NCBI GenBank assembly: GCA_034190875.2
Contig: CM067343.1
Coordinates: 59,889,946-59,953,945, forward strand
Length of the DNA stretch: 64,000 bases
From: Urechis unicinctus
Taxonomy: Eukaryota > Annelida > Polychaeta > Xenopneusta > Urechidae
Direction: 5' to 3'
Part shown: positions 14,798 to 26,999 of the stretch, in pieces
How positions within the stretch are numbered: the stretch's first letter is position 1
How the letters are laid out: each line of letters begins with the position of its first letter
The notes under the pieces: generated by a model
What the model was told of the DNA's origin: nothing
What the model saw: only the letters and a program-made list of their open reading frames with translations
Databases searched by the model: none
Translations under genes and position numbers: made by a program

Positions 14798-17700
14798 CTA
14801 AGAGAAAAAATAATATATTTTTCAAACAGGCCTATCCACTTTGCTCTGTCACAATAATAAACGTACATAATTTCGGTCAATATTAATTTCACTTTACATG
14901 TTATGTAAGGTATCTGCCTAGGACCTGTAAATATGAGAGCCAAAGCTGCCTGTGATGATGATTTCAACTATAGATCTCTGTGATTTGATTTTTTTCTTTC
15001 GACGCCAGTGATTTTGAGACGTATTTTAGTGTTCCTGGTGATGCGCTTGTTGCTCCCTTGGACCCATCTGTAGATACCAAATGGGAAGTAAGAGGTGCTT
15101 CTTTTGCTGGTCGGTTCAGCACCCCGCTGACAACAAGTAATTACGGAGTGGATAGCGTGTGGTTGGAGCGTTGCGGCAAACGAATCAAGATTACTTTCGA
15201 CTTTTAGATAGCGGGGTTTTACTGTGTTGTTCTTATCATTGGATCAGCTACCACCAACTAGTGACTGTAGTGTATTAGTGATGATTAGATCAATACTATT
15301 GTTTCTATACTTGTTTGTTTATTTGATCAGAATATGCTTTGATAATTTGTTGGGTGAGACTTGCCTAATCTTGCCAACTGAGAATAGGGTGCCATGCGAT
15401 ACATATATAGATGAGACCCTGATGTTTTTAATAACCTGGGTGTTCTAACTATTTACTGATGCAACTTGGGTAACTTGTCATAGCAGCTGCAAATTTTCCC
15501 ATAAAGTGTAACATGATATCCACAAACGGTATATCCAAACAAATGAAGCTAATGTTTACGTCGAAATTGCTGCAAATAGTTGATAACATTCATATTAAAT
15601 TTAAATTCCAATTTCTAATGTAACATGTTATTTCGTACAATGCTAATATTATGCCAATATTATTCTTCTGATAACGCTTGCAGTTTTACCTTTTATTGGG
15701 CCTTAATTTTCCTTCAGTTGAATTTAATAATATCCTATAAGACTGCTCTAATTAGCTTGACCATCTTAAACGGTTCGCAAATCCGATGATAGCAACTACG
15801 TCAATACACATCATTCGAGCAAACTTGGCAGTAACGAAATATATCAAGTCAAGTCAAGTAGTTGTGCAAGATGTCAATTGGCTCGTTAGAGGCTCCTAGC
15901 CACATCTTAACACATGTGATACTACCAGCTGCTTCCACAGCAACAATTGTTCAAGATGCTCGAATAGCAAAAATAAACTAGTTCAACTAAACATAGATCC
16001 AGACGGTTCGTTAAAGTTCTATTTTTCGATAGGTAAATGCATTGTTCAATACTGGGTTTTCATTCGGACAGTTAGTGGGCTTGAAGCCGTGCCTCCCATC
16101 TGTGTTTTTGCTGATAATGGTAGAGATGTACATCACTGTCAACAACTTGTCGTGTACGCACTTCATCGACCAAGTTAATTGCCCCAGAAGACCACCTCTG
16201 GGGCATTTAAACAATTGTAATGGCACCCTGAAGCTGAATATATCACGGACATGCATGTGCAATACTTCCAACACAAGGCTTAGTGGCGCAGACTAAAAAG
16301 CGTCAATGCCGACAACGGCACATATCTTTGTGCATTATGAATTCAACACAACTATTGTAACATCATTGCTTAGAATTATGGCTGCAGTTTTTATTTACGC
16401 ATTATCTGTTACGTCAGCTATTATTCAATTGCAGATGCAGCTTTTTGAATCAAAATATCAGCCTGATATATTTCCTATGTATACATATGTTTCCAACTTC
16501 AATTCAATGACATATTTGTAAGAGGTATTCCGATTCAGTACAAATGTTAATCAATTGTTAGTTACTAATTATGTGCTATACCAATACCGATATTATTTTG
16601 TGCTAGTCCAATCTGAAAAAAAATTATGTGAATTTATGTTATTCAAATTTGACATGGATCACGTTTTGTCATATATATTGGCATCGAAGATAATGGATCA
16701 TATCGGAGTCGTGCTGAGCTTGTGCATCGCACAAACTATGCTTTGAGCTTTGAAGGACAGCTATGAAGGCTTCATGACGTTCTAAAATGTTCATACGCAC
16801 GTTGCAATGCATGTCAAAATGTTTGCATGATATTGTTTTATATTTCTTTAATAAATCATCTTTCTCGACATCTCTTTTGCCCTGGGATTCTTCGGGTTAA
16901 CTGTAGAACCCTGATGTTTGGCTGGGATACTGGAGCATTGTACTCGAGGGGTCCAGGGACACTTGAGAATTGAAGGCTACTGAGAGCCCTGCAATATTCG
17001 ATTTTAACCAAATCTTAATTTGGATCAAGTTTATTGAACATTAAGTGTTACCGCTAATCTGATGGTGCAGCAGATATCAAATTAATGGGCCATTTTTAAC
17101 TTACTATCAACTTGGTTGCATGGTCCCTTCCAATTGTGGCTTATATGGTCATCATGTAAGTTAAGCACTAATGATGTCACCCATCAACTGATGAAATCAA
17201 GTCAGCTTGGTTTTGAATTCCGGATAACACTTAATTGAAAGCTAGAAATGAATATAATTATGGGTTATGGATCTTTTATCCATCTTAATTAGTGCTAAAC
17301 ACATGCCTTTATGCCCCTACGTACATTCTCGATTGGATTTGATTTCTGGGAACCATGTTTTCATCACGGCCTTTCAATGTATAACAGCTGTACCCTCATA
17401 GTGCCCTTCTCTGTAACACACAGGCGTGCAATAGGATCATGTGTAGGGATAAGGATATCAGGCATTACAATTGGTGCGTATCAGGGCAACTCCAAAACAT
17501 ATATTTACTATCATTTACGTTCCACAGTAGGCATATGGGACTTATGGTGCATTAGTCTGCTTGTACTGGTTTGTTCTAATTAAGTTTGCTGAGCAAAGAC
17601 AGCTGCATCACGGGAATATGGTAGAAGTCAGCGTGCACTAAACCAACCTTAACAGACCGCTCAGTGAATGTGGTCGTGATGAAAAATAGGTCTTAATTTA

Positions 17701-18870
17701 CCATGGTCCGTGGTGATGGGCCTAAGCTCAATATCCGTCGTGGCTGTACTCTCTATGCAAATAATATGGTTATTGGTGTTGTCGACAGATAGTCATTATA
17801 TTAATGATATTGACAACTAAATAGTTTCTTATATCCTCGCTGCTTTCAAGACAAATCTTATCAAATCATTTAATTACCAACAAGAAATAGAACGCTTTTA
17901 ACGATAAACATATCTGCATAAAGAAACAAGTATATGAACATATAATAATTGTATATGTATCGTAAAACCGTCGCCAAAAAACCTCAAGCAATGACGAGTT
18001 CTTCATCACGAAACAAATACTCAGTCCATTTGCACAATTTATGATTGATGCGTTCACATTTTAATTCTTTTCCATTGTCCTTGTTATCTTGGTGCAATTT
18101 GTACAATTACCAGCCACTTCAGAATGGCTTAGGTTATTGTGATTGGCGCTCTCGTGGCTATGAGCTCAACGATAGATCGCGCCAAGTATGTTTGTACGAA
18201 ACAAATTGAAGCTAATTATTTAAAGGTCAAACTACTTACGACTTCAAAGGTTGCAGCTTTTTTCTTAAAATTATTCCAGGAAGAATGGTAAGTCAGGCCT
18301 ACGGGCCATACGTAGACAAAATAACCACTGCATTACTGAGAGAGTTATGCGCCTCTCCATAAGGTACTCTTGAAGGGCTTGAGACGCTTGAAACACACAG
18401 AACACGCAAAACACAACCGCTGTTAATACAACAAAATTGACAATCACTGAAAAAGTTTATATATTGATAAATATGTCTACTTGCACGAATTAATGCGCGC
18501 GCGTGCTTTTGTTCATGTGTGAAAACATTGGTGCAAGCTTATGCTTGTTTGAATTTGTGTTTGTGACTGTGTGTGTGTTCGCTTGTTCGTGGAATGTCTG
18601 TCAATGTCAGGTTCAAGCTGCTGAATACTGCGAGCGGGTTGAGAAGACAACAGAAATACATTCTCTTAATGCGCAACCACTTTATCTACAATTGGTTTGA
18701 CATCTCATTCCTCTGATAATCAAGGTTTAAGAAACGATAAACGGTAATTCAAATCATGAACAAGCAAAGAACGCAACGGCATGCAATGTAACAGTTGAAT
18801 CAGTTATTGAAACATGCATAAACCACGGCAACTATCATCATAACTAGTAGGTTATACGATTGTACGACTG
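14798..18870. other. AT-rich non-coding DNA, no gene seen
   Basis: No gene is supported. A reading frame at 16042-16296 (84 codons, cysteine-rich C-terminal half) matches no family I recognise. A perfect 8-bp hairpin (GCCCCAGA/TCTGGGGC, 8-nt loop) lies at 16181-16204. A weak inverted pair near 17158-17175 and 17283-17302 (word TTAGCACTAAT) might mark a tiny MITE-like remnant, but support is thin. A short GCGCGCGCG run is at about 18494-18502. Confidence 0.5.
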
Positions 18871-19112
18871 TATATATAAAACAATAAATAAATATATATA
18901 TATATATACATATATAAATAATAATGTATATATTATATATTAAATATATATATATATATATATAGATATAAATATAAATACAAATATATATATATATATA
19001 AATATATGTATATAAATAGATATATATATATATTTTAATATATATATATTATATATATAAATATATATATTTGCATATAAATTTATATATATATATATTT
19101 ATATATATATAC

Positions 19113-19144
<32 letters not shown>

Positions 19145-19154
19145 GTCTATACAG

Positions 19155-19185
<31 letters not shown>

Positions 19186-19327
19186 TATATATGTGCAAAT
19201 ATATATATATATATATATATCTCTATATATATATCTCTCTATATATATCTATCTATATATATATATATATATATCTATATATATCTCTCTATCTATATCT
19301 CTATATATATATATATATCTATATATA

Positions 19328-19370
<43 letters not shown>
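18871..19370. repeat. Compound (TA)n/(TATC)n microsatellite
   Basis: About 500 bp of TA repeats, with AATA-rich variants at the left and CTCTATATAT/TATC variants at the right. The reading frames across it are repeat artefacts. Confidence 0.93.
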
Positions 19371-19372
<2 letters not shown>

Positions 19373-21410
19373 CATTGCTTTGTAGATTTTCTGAGAAATC
19401 AATGGTCGGCGCATGCTGGTTAAAAAAGTTCATCGAAACGCTATTTTGAATTTTTGAAGGTAAAATCAAATTCTTTTGAGTGCTCGAGCAAAGTATGGAA
19501 TGTGTTTGAAATCGTACACATATTCACATATACTTTGTAAGTTATTTTGTTTGACTTTCTACTTGTTCCATGATATACATTTACTGTTCCCGCTTCGACA
19601 AGTACACATATTGTAATACTCTTGCTCTTTTACCCAGATACCTGAAAAAAGTGAGGGTATTTTTTCAAATGGTCCTGATGTCATATATGTTGGAGGATAT
19701 GTTTCGCTCGCATAATAGATTAAGAGCAACTGACATATTGTCTTTGTATCTTAAGAAAAAGAGAATCAGCCACCGAGAAGCCCTTAACCATCACGAAGCG
19801 CACATGTTTGTGTACTGTTAGCTCACATTTTACCATTCAGAGAAATGTTTGAATGCGCTAACTAGTGTTACACATGTCATCTTACTACATTGGTCTCTGA
19901 CGTGAATTATTATATTTGCAGTCGAAACAACCCACATTTACGAAACAAACAGTGTTTGCAGTAATTTCTTCCTTCGTAACTCAATATATTAAATCAACTT
20001 CCTTCAGTACAATTTATGGTGATCGTATCTAATTTAGAACCTACTCTCAACACAAATGCGATAAGTTATAAAATATCACAAAAGAGCAACATGTAAGTAA
20101 TGTAGTGGTTTAAAATTTTGTTGAACAAATTACATGAATGATTTGCGTCACTTTACCTTGACCAACATGACACCTTACGTTAAGCAGATTGTGCTATTAT
20201 TAATTATTACGGTTTTTTCCCGTTTGCAAAAATGTCTCCTATTATACTCTCTGTGTATCGGAAACGCCAAATGGTTTACAAGTTTTCAATATATGCGATT
20301 AATAAACATTTGATTATGGTCACAAAAGTGTCCAACTGAGCTTTATGTACTTCCTTTCAAAACTAAGCAATTATACTTCACATAGACCCTTAAATAGCAG
20401 TGGTTGTCAACTCGACTCGATTATGCGGATTTCATTTTCAAAAGTGGTAGAAAATCTGTCATAGAACACTTTTTCTTCACTGAATATTGATGCACTTTAA
20501 TAAAATAAACTTATAAGCGGTTTGCCACAATGTGGTTAGTTCCTTATTGATTTGTTTTATATAATTTATTTAAGACAAACAATACTGTATTGAAGACCAA
20601 TGAGCATGCAATGTTATAGATCAGAGACGAGATTGCAAGCTGTTTCCAAATATGGCATTTGGTAACGGGACGTCTAGCAACCATTTTCCACACTTAAAAG
20701 TTAAACCACAAACTCAACTGGTGATCAAAGCAATAAAGCATATTAAAGATAAATTGACTATGACTACATTGCACATATAATCTAAATCGTGGTGAGGCCG
20801 CGTACAAATGGCAGATGCAATACACAAATTCACTGAACAATAATGCTTTGATCGATCAGTAATTATATATCAATGCAATATTGAAAACTGACAGAAATAA
20901 TTAGCCATTTTTGAATGCTTAACATAAATTAAAACACGATTTTCTCGTTTCGCATGGTTGTGTTCTTCTCAACTGTTGTATTTTAACCCGAATGCTGCTA
21001 TCATCGTGTTTCAACAGCATCATTATTTATTCACAAAATATTTACCAGAATTGATAAATGCACAGAAATAAGAGAATATATTTTATAGGCGACACCATAA
21101 CAGTTTTGATCATAGATTTTTTCAGTAGAAGCGGTGGAGCAAGTAAGACACAAACGTTGTGACAACAGTCCAGCGTTGTTTAGTTTACATGGTGAGGTAT
21201 GTTTACAGCTTACCAGTTAGGTTTCAGATAGAGGACTACGATTAACAAACGGTTCTGAGCCATTCAATCGATGTCATATGAGTGCTAGTACTATAACATT
21301 CTTATGGCTGGTCTGGCGAAACGACGTACCCATTGCCCAATGGTGCTCACAGAGGGGAGGAATTAACACAACATTATAGTTCTAACTCATTACCGTAGTA
21401 ATTTCCCTGT
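19371..21410. other. AT-rich non-coding DNA, no gene seen
   Basis: I see no gene, RNA gene or repeat family. Reading frames are under 85 codons and unrecognised. Confidence 0.5.
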
Positions 21411-21938
21411 TCATGGGAAGGTAACGTAAACAGTAGTATTTCATTTCAGTTTTTGAACAAATGACCACCGTGTAATAATCCAGTGCAATGCACAAAATAA
21501 TTGGATAAAAGCAACCTGCTATTGTGCATCCGACCGGAAGTTAAAGTGTCTATAACACCTAAAATATGATTTTTGAGAACTAACTGAACGAATCGATGCA
21601 GATCGAATGGTGCTGAAATTCTTGGCCTCCAACTAGCATTTAATGATTGGGCCCACATTTGGTCTTCATGGGAAGGTAAAGTAAACACTAGTATTTCATT
21701 TCAGTTTTTGAACAAATGACCACCGTGGAATAATCAGGCCGCCTGGTAGAGCCGTTACAGTGCACAGAATGACTGGATAAATACGTGCTGCTTTTGTGCA
21801 TCCGACCTTTCGTGAACGAGCTTACGATACCTAAGATATTATTTTTGAATATAAACTGAACGAATCAATGCAGATCGAATGGTTTTGGAATTTTTGGCCT
21901 CCAACAAGCATCTTATGATTGGGCCCATATCTGGTCAT
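21411..21938. repeat. Two-copy tandem duplication, unit about 255 bp
   Basis: The unit starting TCATGGGAAGGTAA at 21411 is repeated at 21666. Both copies share long words such as ATTTCATTTCAGTTTTTGAA and end in GGGCCCA followed by GGTC. The second copy has about 20 extra bases near 21738-21760 (GCCGCCTGGTAGAGCC region) and scattered substitutions, so the duplication is not very recent. A reading frame on the minus strand (21446-21688) is not maintained in the second copy. Confidence 0.9.
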
Positions 21939-24882
21939 TTATAAAGACTCAAACCGTTAAATGTTTTTGATAAAATACATTGAACTGATTTTGTGAACTT
22001 AAGCTAAAGCTATACAACATTACATCACGGATGCGACCGTCTCCTTCATTTCAGCACGCAAGTGATACTCCAGTTATTAATATTATTTTGCAATATTATA
22101 CAACTTTCGAAGATAAGTCAGTTTGAGTGAAATTAGCCCGATTTATGGAACTAATTTAATCATAATTAATTAATAAACTCTGGGAAATTATGCGTTCTCC
22201 TTGTCGCAAAGCCGTCTAGTTTTCTGAGAGACAAGCCCGATGAAAACGCCAACAGGAAACAGGTCAGTCGCCAGCCTCTTCGGACAGTGACAGTGAATGG
22301 CGTTTATTTAATATCGGATCTAAATTAAAGATTTCCTATGATTAGCATCAAGTTATCTTTATGCAGTTTGTTTTGATTCCACACTAAGACTAATATGTCG
22401 GCAGTGTGGCACTATTTTTGTTATGTTTGGTCAGGCCAAAGAAGTTACTGGTTGCCATGCTATTCAATGTCCGCTGAATATTTTTTTAAACTTGTATTTG
22501 TGAATTTGTCATGTCATTATTGCTATGACTACATGGCATCTTTAACATTTAATGATGTTAAAATCCTTAATGACTATTTTAATTCTAATGTTTAGTACAA
22601 ATCGTATGCATGACAAGATTATTAGTATGCAGAGGAATGTTTTAAGGTTCCATAAACTATCTATGATACATGATAGGCAATGTTTAAATCAAGTTGTAAG
22701 AAAAATCATTGTATTAACCTGGGACAGGGTTGAAGATGATAGGAGCGATTCTTATCTTTCTAGTGTTCATTAAATGTCTTGGTCCTTGCAACTTTTTTTA
22801 TAAAATAAGAAAATGGGTGCCACCCAACATACACAAACACTCGTCAAAGGCTCATATGCATCTCCCGGAATGTTGCTTTTGTTGCAACAAAATTTGCCCC
22901 TATACCCTGCTGATGCGAGGCAAATTGTTATATACGATTAGGACTGGATGGGAACACGCATTCAATGCGAATATATTAGATAGGGTGATTGGACGAAAAG
23001 TGGAATGCATTTACAGATAATATAATAGCAGACGAACCAGGAACTACATACCATTTAGTAACTGCCGTACAGGCATAATAATAAGCTAACAACAAAGCTT
23101 ACATAACGAGTTAGACTGATACGCAAATGCTTTGAAGCATGCAAAATGCAAAATACGGCATATAGGGTGGGTTTGAACACCGAATGGGTGATTCTACTTC
23201 AGATGTCAGAGGAAAGGGATTTAATTAGTAAATAATTGATCAGTCATTTAAATCCAGCAACCAATGGAGTGCACCCATAGAAAATGGTACCATAGTTCTC
23301 GACGTGATAAGACGAACGTCTTAAGGGAGTTTGTATCAAACTTTATAAAGCATTATTCAGTTCAAGATTGGTCACCATTCCTTCAAGGAGATACAGATAT
23401 ATTAGAGCGAGAGCGAAGGCGTGCTACTTAGCTGGTGGCCGGTATGTCAGAGTTTGGTTACGAACGAAGATCCAATGCAGTATGTGTATATCTATCTGGG
23501 CTATATACACTACCCTGAGATTTGTAGATACTAAAACAACACGGGCATATTTTGTTATGGTGGCAAAGCACCGTAAATATATGAGCAGATCAAAAGTGAC
23601 AACAATGCTTCATTTGTTAGCCCCAATTCTACATCCGTGCTCTACATGTGTTCTGGTGCGATTTGTGACGATGACCGAAAACATTAAGAGTCAAATAAAT
23701 CCAACTCAATGACTATGACAACTGGTTCCGATTGCCTCAAATAGCCCATACTATTGCTTTGAGCTAAAAAACAAAATCTAGCCGCACCGCTACTCTAACA
23801 GTATGTCCAATCCACTTCATGAGATTCGACGTGGACATCCCACACAAAAATGTCAGAAATTCAAAGGCGGCTGCAATATACAGACCACCCTCTGAGATAT
23901 CACAATCGAGTGGGTCGTGATAGGCAGCGGAAGATGAAAACAAGCCAATGCTGGCTTGAAAAAGTATCAAAATTAACATCTACTTGATTTGCGTAAATGA
24001 CAAGTGCGAGGCAGATAATGATCCATATTGTACCTGCAAGGGGCTTAAGGGATACTATTGCTGCATAAGACGCATTATCCTATTTCTGCACATAGAATGT
24101 CTGGTTTGAGATGAGACGTAAGCTATTTTGCTAAAACTTGCAAAGTTAGCTCTTGCTGGTACATTGTTAAAGGTGAAAATGGGAGGATCGTTAGGTTACA
24201 CGTGATTGGCGCATATCATACTCTCCTCTCAAAGCGATTATTCAGAAGAGATGAGATGGATTTATTTATATCAGACGACTTACGCCCTTTGCATACCTTG
24301 GAACAATCTCTAACAAACGTAATTACATCCGTCCCTGATGCTCGAAAATATCTATATCACATAGCAAAAAATACGTTCACTTAAACTGAATGACTGACCG
24401 GTTGTTTCACTCTTATCATGTTTTGACATTGCCGTTGTGTATGCGTCTTACACTAATGATAGATGCAATTTATCATACGCATACAAGTTGTTGGGAATTT
24501 ATTAGTGGATAATTTAGGACAACGGTATTTTCATTGATGTTTCTTAGCCATTGAAGTAGTTATGTGCGCTGTTTCAAGACGCAAATATGTATCGTTAATC
24601 AGATTGATTTCATGCTGTATCACAATTATTTATAAGGTTATATTTCAATGCGCTATAAGTATTGACAGCTTTTTGTTTACGATTGCGATTGCCTGTCTGT
24701 GGTAACGTCACGTTAAGATGATGACAACAAACCGCATGCTATATGCATGTTATATCATGGGATTATATTTAACGACGGTATTTATGCGTATCATCTTATA
24801 CTGTAAGCATTTTCAGCAATGTGTCATGCAAAGGTAGTCTTAAAGACTATAATGGCATATCATTAACTATATGTCTACAGTT
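21939..24882. other. AT-rich non-coding DNA, no gene seen
   Basis: No supported gene. The longest non-repeat reading frame in the window, 23368-23712 plus (114 codons), is arginine- and threonine-rich, has no motif I know, and stands without neighbours. Frames at 22395-23020 overlap one another and are likewise unrecognised. Confidence 0.45.
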
Positions 24883-25085
24883 AGCGAGCGGGCGAGAGAG
24901 TGAGAGAGTGAGAGAGAGAGAGGGAGAGAGATTGGAAGATAGACAGAGATAAAGAGAGAAAGCGAGCGATAGACAGAGAGAGAGAGAGAAAGAAAGAGAG
25001 AGAGAGAGAGAGAAAAGAGAGAGAGAGAGAGAAAAGAGCGATAGAGAGAGAGAGAGAGAGCGACAGAGATAGAGGGAGGAAGTAG
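24883..25085. repeat. (GA)n purine-rich microsatellite
   Basis: About 200 bp of GA repeats on the plus strand with GCGA, GATA and AAAGA interruptions: a homopurine/homopyrimidine tract. The minus-strand Ser-Leu reading frame through it is an artefact. Confidence 0.92.
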
Positions 25086-25345
25086 TGAGTATGTACGTAA
25101 ATAAATGAGTGAGAGAGTGAATGATGCAGTAATTTCGGGAATAAGTGAGTTAGCGTGTTTGTGGTTACTAGGTGTTTGTGTGAGCAAATCAGTGCACGAG
25201 TGAATCATTGCATGACATAATCAGTGAATGATTGAATCAGTATATCAGTGTGTGAATGAATGGGTGATTCAGTGAATCAGCGAATGAGTACATTCGTGAA
25301 TAAGTAAATTAGTGAATAAGGGAATCGGTGAATCAGTGGATGCAG
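25086..25345. repeat. Degenerate TGAATCAG-type minisatellite
   Basis: Directly after the GA tract comes about 260 bp of decayed short repeats around the words GTGAATCAG, TGAATGA and GTGAATAAGT. The phase drifts, but spacing near 4 or 8 bp recurs, suggesting an old tetranucleotide (TGAA/TGAG) array that grew from or alongside the GA array. Confidence 0.7.
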
Positions 25346-26212
25346 ACGGTTGCATTCTTTTCGTAGTTACTGTTGCTGCTGTCTTATCATCCCAAGAACT
25401 CTGCTAGCCTTTTTTGCTGCCTTTTCTAGATTTGAATGGCACCTAAAACCCTTTTCATCTGATGTAGAATTTGAAATTAGACATTTTCGTATTGCTGACC
25501 TGTATTTAATATTGTGAATATTTTTAAATCTACAAAACATTTACTCATTGAGTCTGCATTAGTATAGTTTCTGTCATTGCAAGCATTCCCATTGTATATG
25601 GGCGATATTTCGGTGGATAGCTCCTCCTGAAGCCATAAGTAGGGTTCATTTGGGCCTGATATCTAGTTCGAAGTGGAACAGTTAAAATGCTATTAAGACT
25701 GTACCAGTTTAGATTTTTGAACGTGATATAGAAAAGAATCTGCAAATAGAATCCTGAATGATAAATATTTATCTAATATTGGGACAAAAGGTAATACAAT
25801 TGTATGCAATTATGGTCATGGTGTGCTAGCATTCACAACATATAATGGTTATATGAGTGAAAATATTATTTACTCGACTTTTTTGTTGATACAACGCCAT
25901 TAAAATTGTTATCAACCTCAAGAGCAGGTTATGCACTATTTGCAAGAGTATGTAACACGGGGTACAAACAATTGCTAACCTGGCACGTCAATGCTTTAAG
26001 CTACTGATTATTGGTTTTGGTATATAGGTTCTGCTATCATAGCATTTGTTTGTCCGCATGGCTGTCTATCAAAATGTTATTTAAGGCAATATCTTAATTT
26101 TCAGCCGATATGGGTATACTTGAAAACCCCGCGCAATATTATACCTACATAATATAACAGATACAAATAGATAATAGACAATGGTAATAGCTCGATAAAT
26201 ATATCGGGATGG
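25346..26212. other. AT-rich non-coding DNA, no gene seen
   Basis: Nothing recognisable. The right edge may hold a decayed fragment of the next tandem unit. Confidence 0.5.
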
Positions 26213-26999
26213 CAGATCACAGGCATGGGAATTTAATGTATAAAAGCCTGATATTGGAACTTTGATGCCATAAATCATTTGCATCTTAAACATCAGGTAC
26301 ATAAATACCATGACAGCTTTTATAACATGTCGCGTAATAAACAACGCTCTCACATTGCGAACCACAAGCACGTTTCAAACGCGTTCTGCATATCAATTAA
26401 ATAAACCAAATCGGAAGTAGAGCTGGATAGATAACTCACTGCATGTTATCATGAAAGTCAAAAACCATTACATACAACTTTTGTTGGACATCAACGACTT
26501 GCTCCAGATGCATATCTTGAAATTAAAATCCGACATTACAATCGTTCATGTATCATTGCGTATGAAGTTAATCGGATTGCATGACATCGATATAGTCAGC
26601 CAATATCTTCTCGAAACCTGGCATGGGAATTTTCTGTACAAAAGTCTGATGTTGGAACTATGCTGCCATATATCATTTGCATCCCAAACATCAGGAATAA
26701 AAATAACGGAACAGTTTTTATAACATGTCGCGTAATTAACACATTGCGCACCACAAACACGTTTCAAATGCGTTCTGCATATCAGTTCAATACACCCTTT
26801 GCTACAACGTAGCTAGATAGATAACTCACTGTATGTTATCATGGAAGTTAAAAACAATAATATATCTGCTTTGTTGGACATCAAAGACATGCTCCAGATG
26901 CATATTTTGAAATTAAAATCCGACATTACAATCGTTCATGTATCATTGCGTATGAAGTTAATCGGATTGCGTGACATCGATATAGTCACCCAATATCCA
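26213..26999. repeat. Two-copy tandem duplication, unit about 390-398 bp
   Basis: Shared words recur about 390-398 bp apart: GCATGGGAATTT (26223 and 26621), TTTATAACATGTCGCGTAAT (about 26320 and 26717), GATAGATAACTCACTG (about 26426 and 26816), and an exactly repeated tract near 26524-26578 and 26914-26968 containing TCATGTATCATTGCGTATGA. The copies differ by small indels; reading frames are not preserved between them, which argues against coding. Confidence 0.9.

Noticed and set aside
16042-16296. Cysteine-containing 84-codon frame that might encode a small secreted peptide
   Set aside because: No clear signal peptide at the start, no known cysteine pattern, and overlap with an equally long minus-strand frame.
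23368-23712. 114-codon frame, the longest outside arrays
   Set aside because: No recognisable motif, no neighbours and no copy to compare. A frame of this length is plausible by chance in 64 kb.
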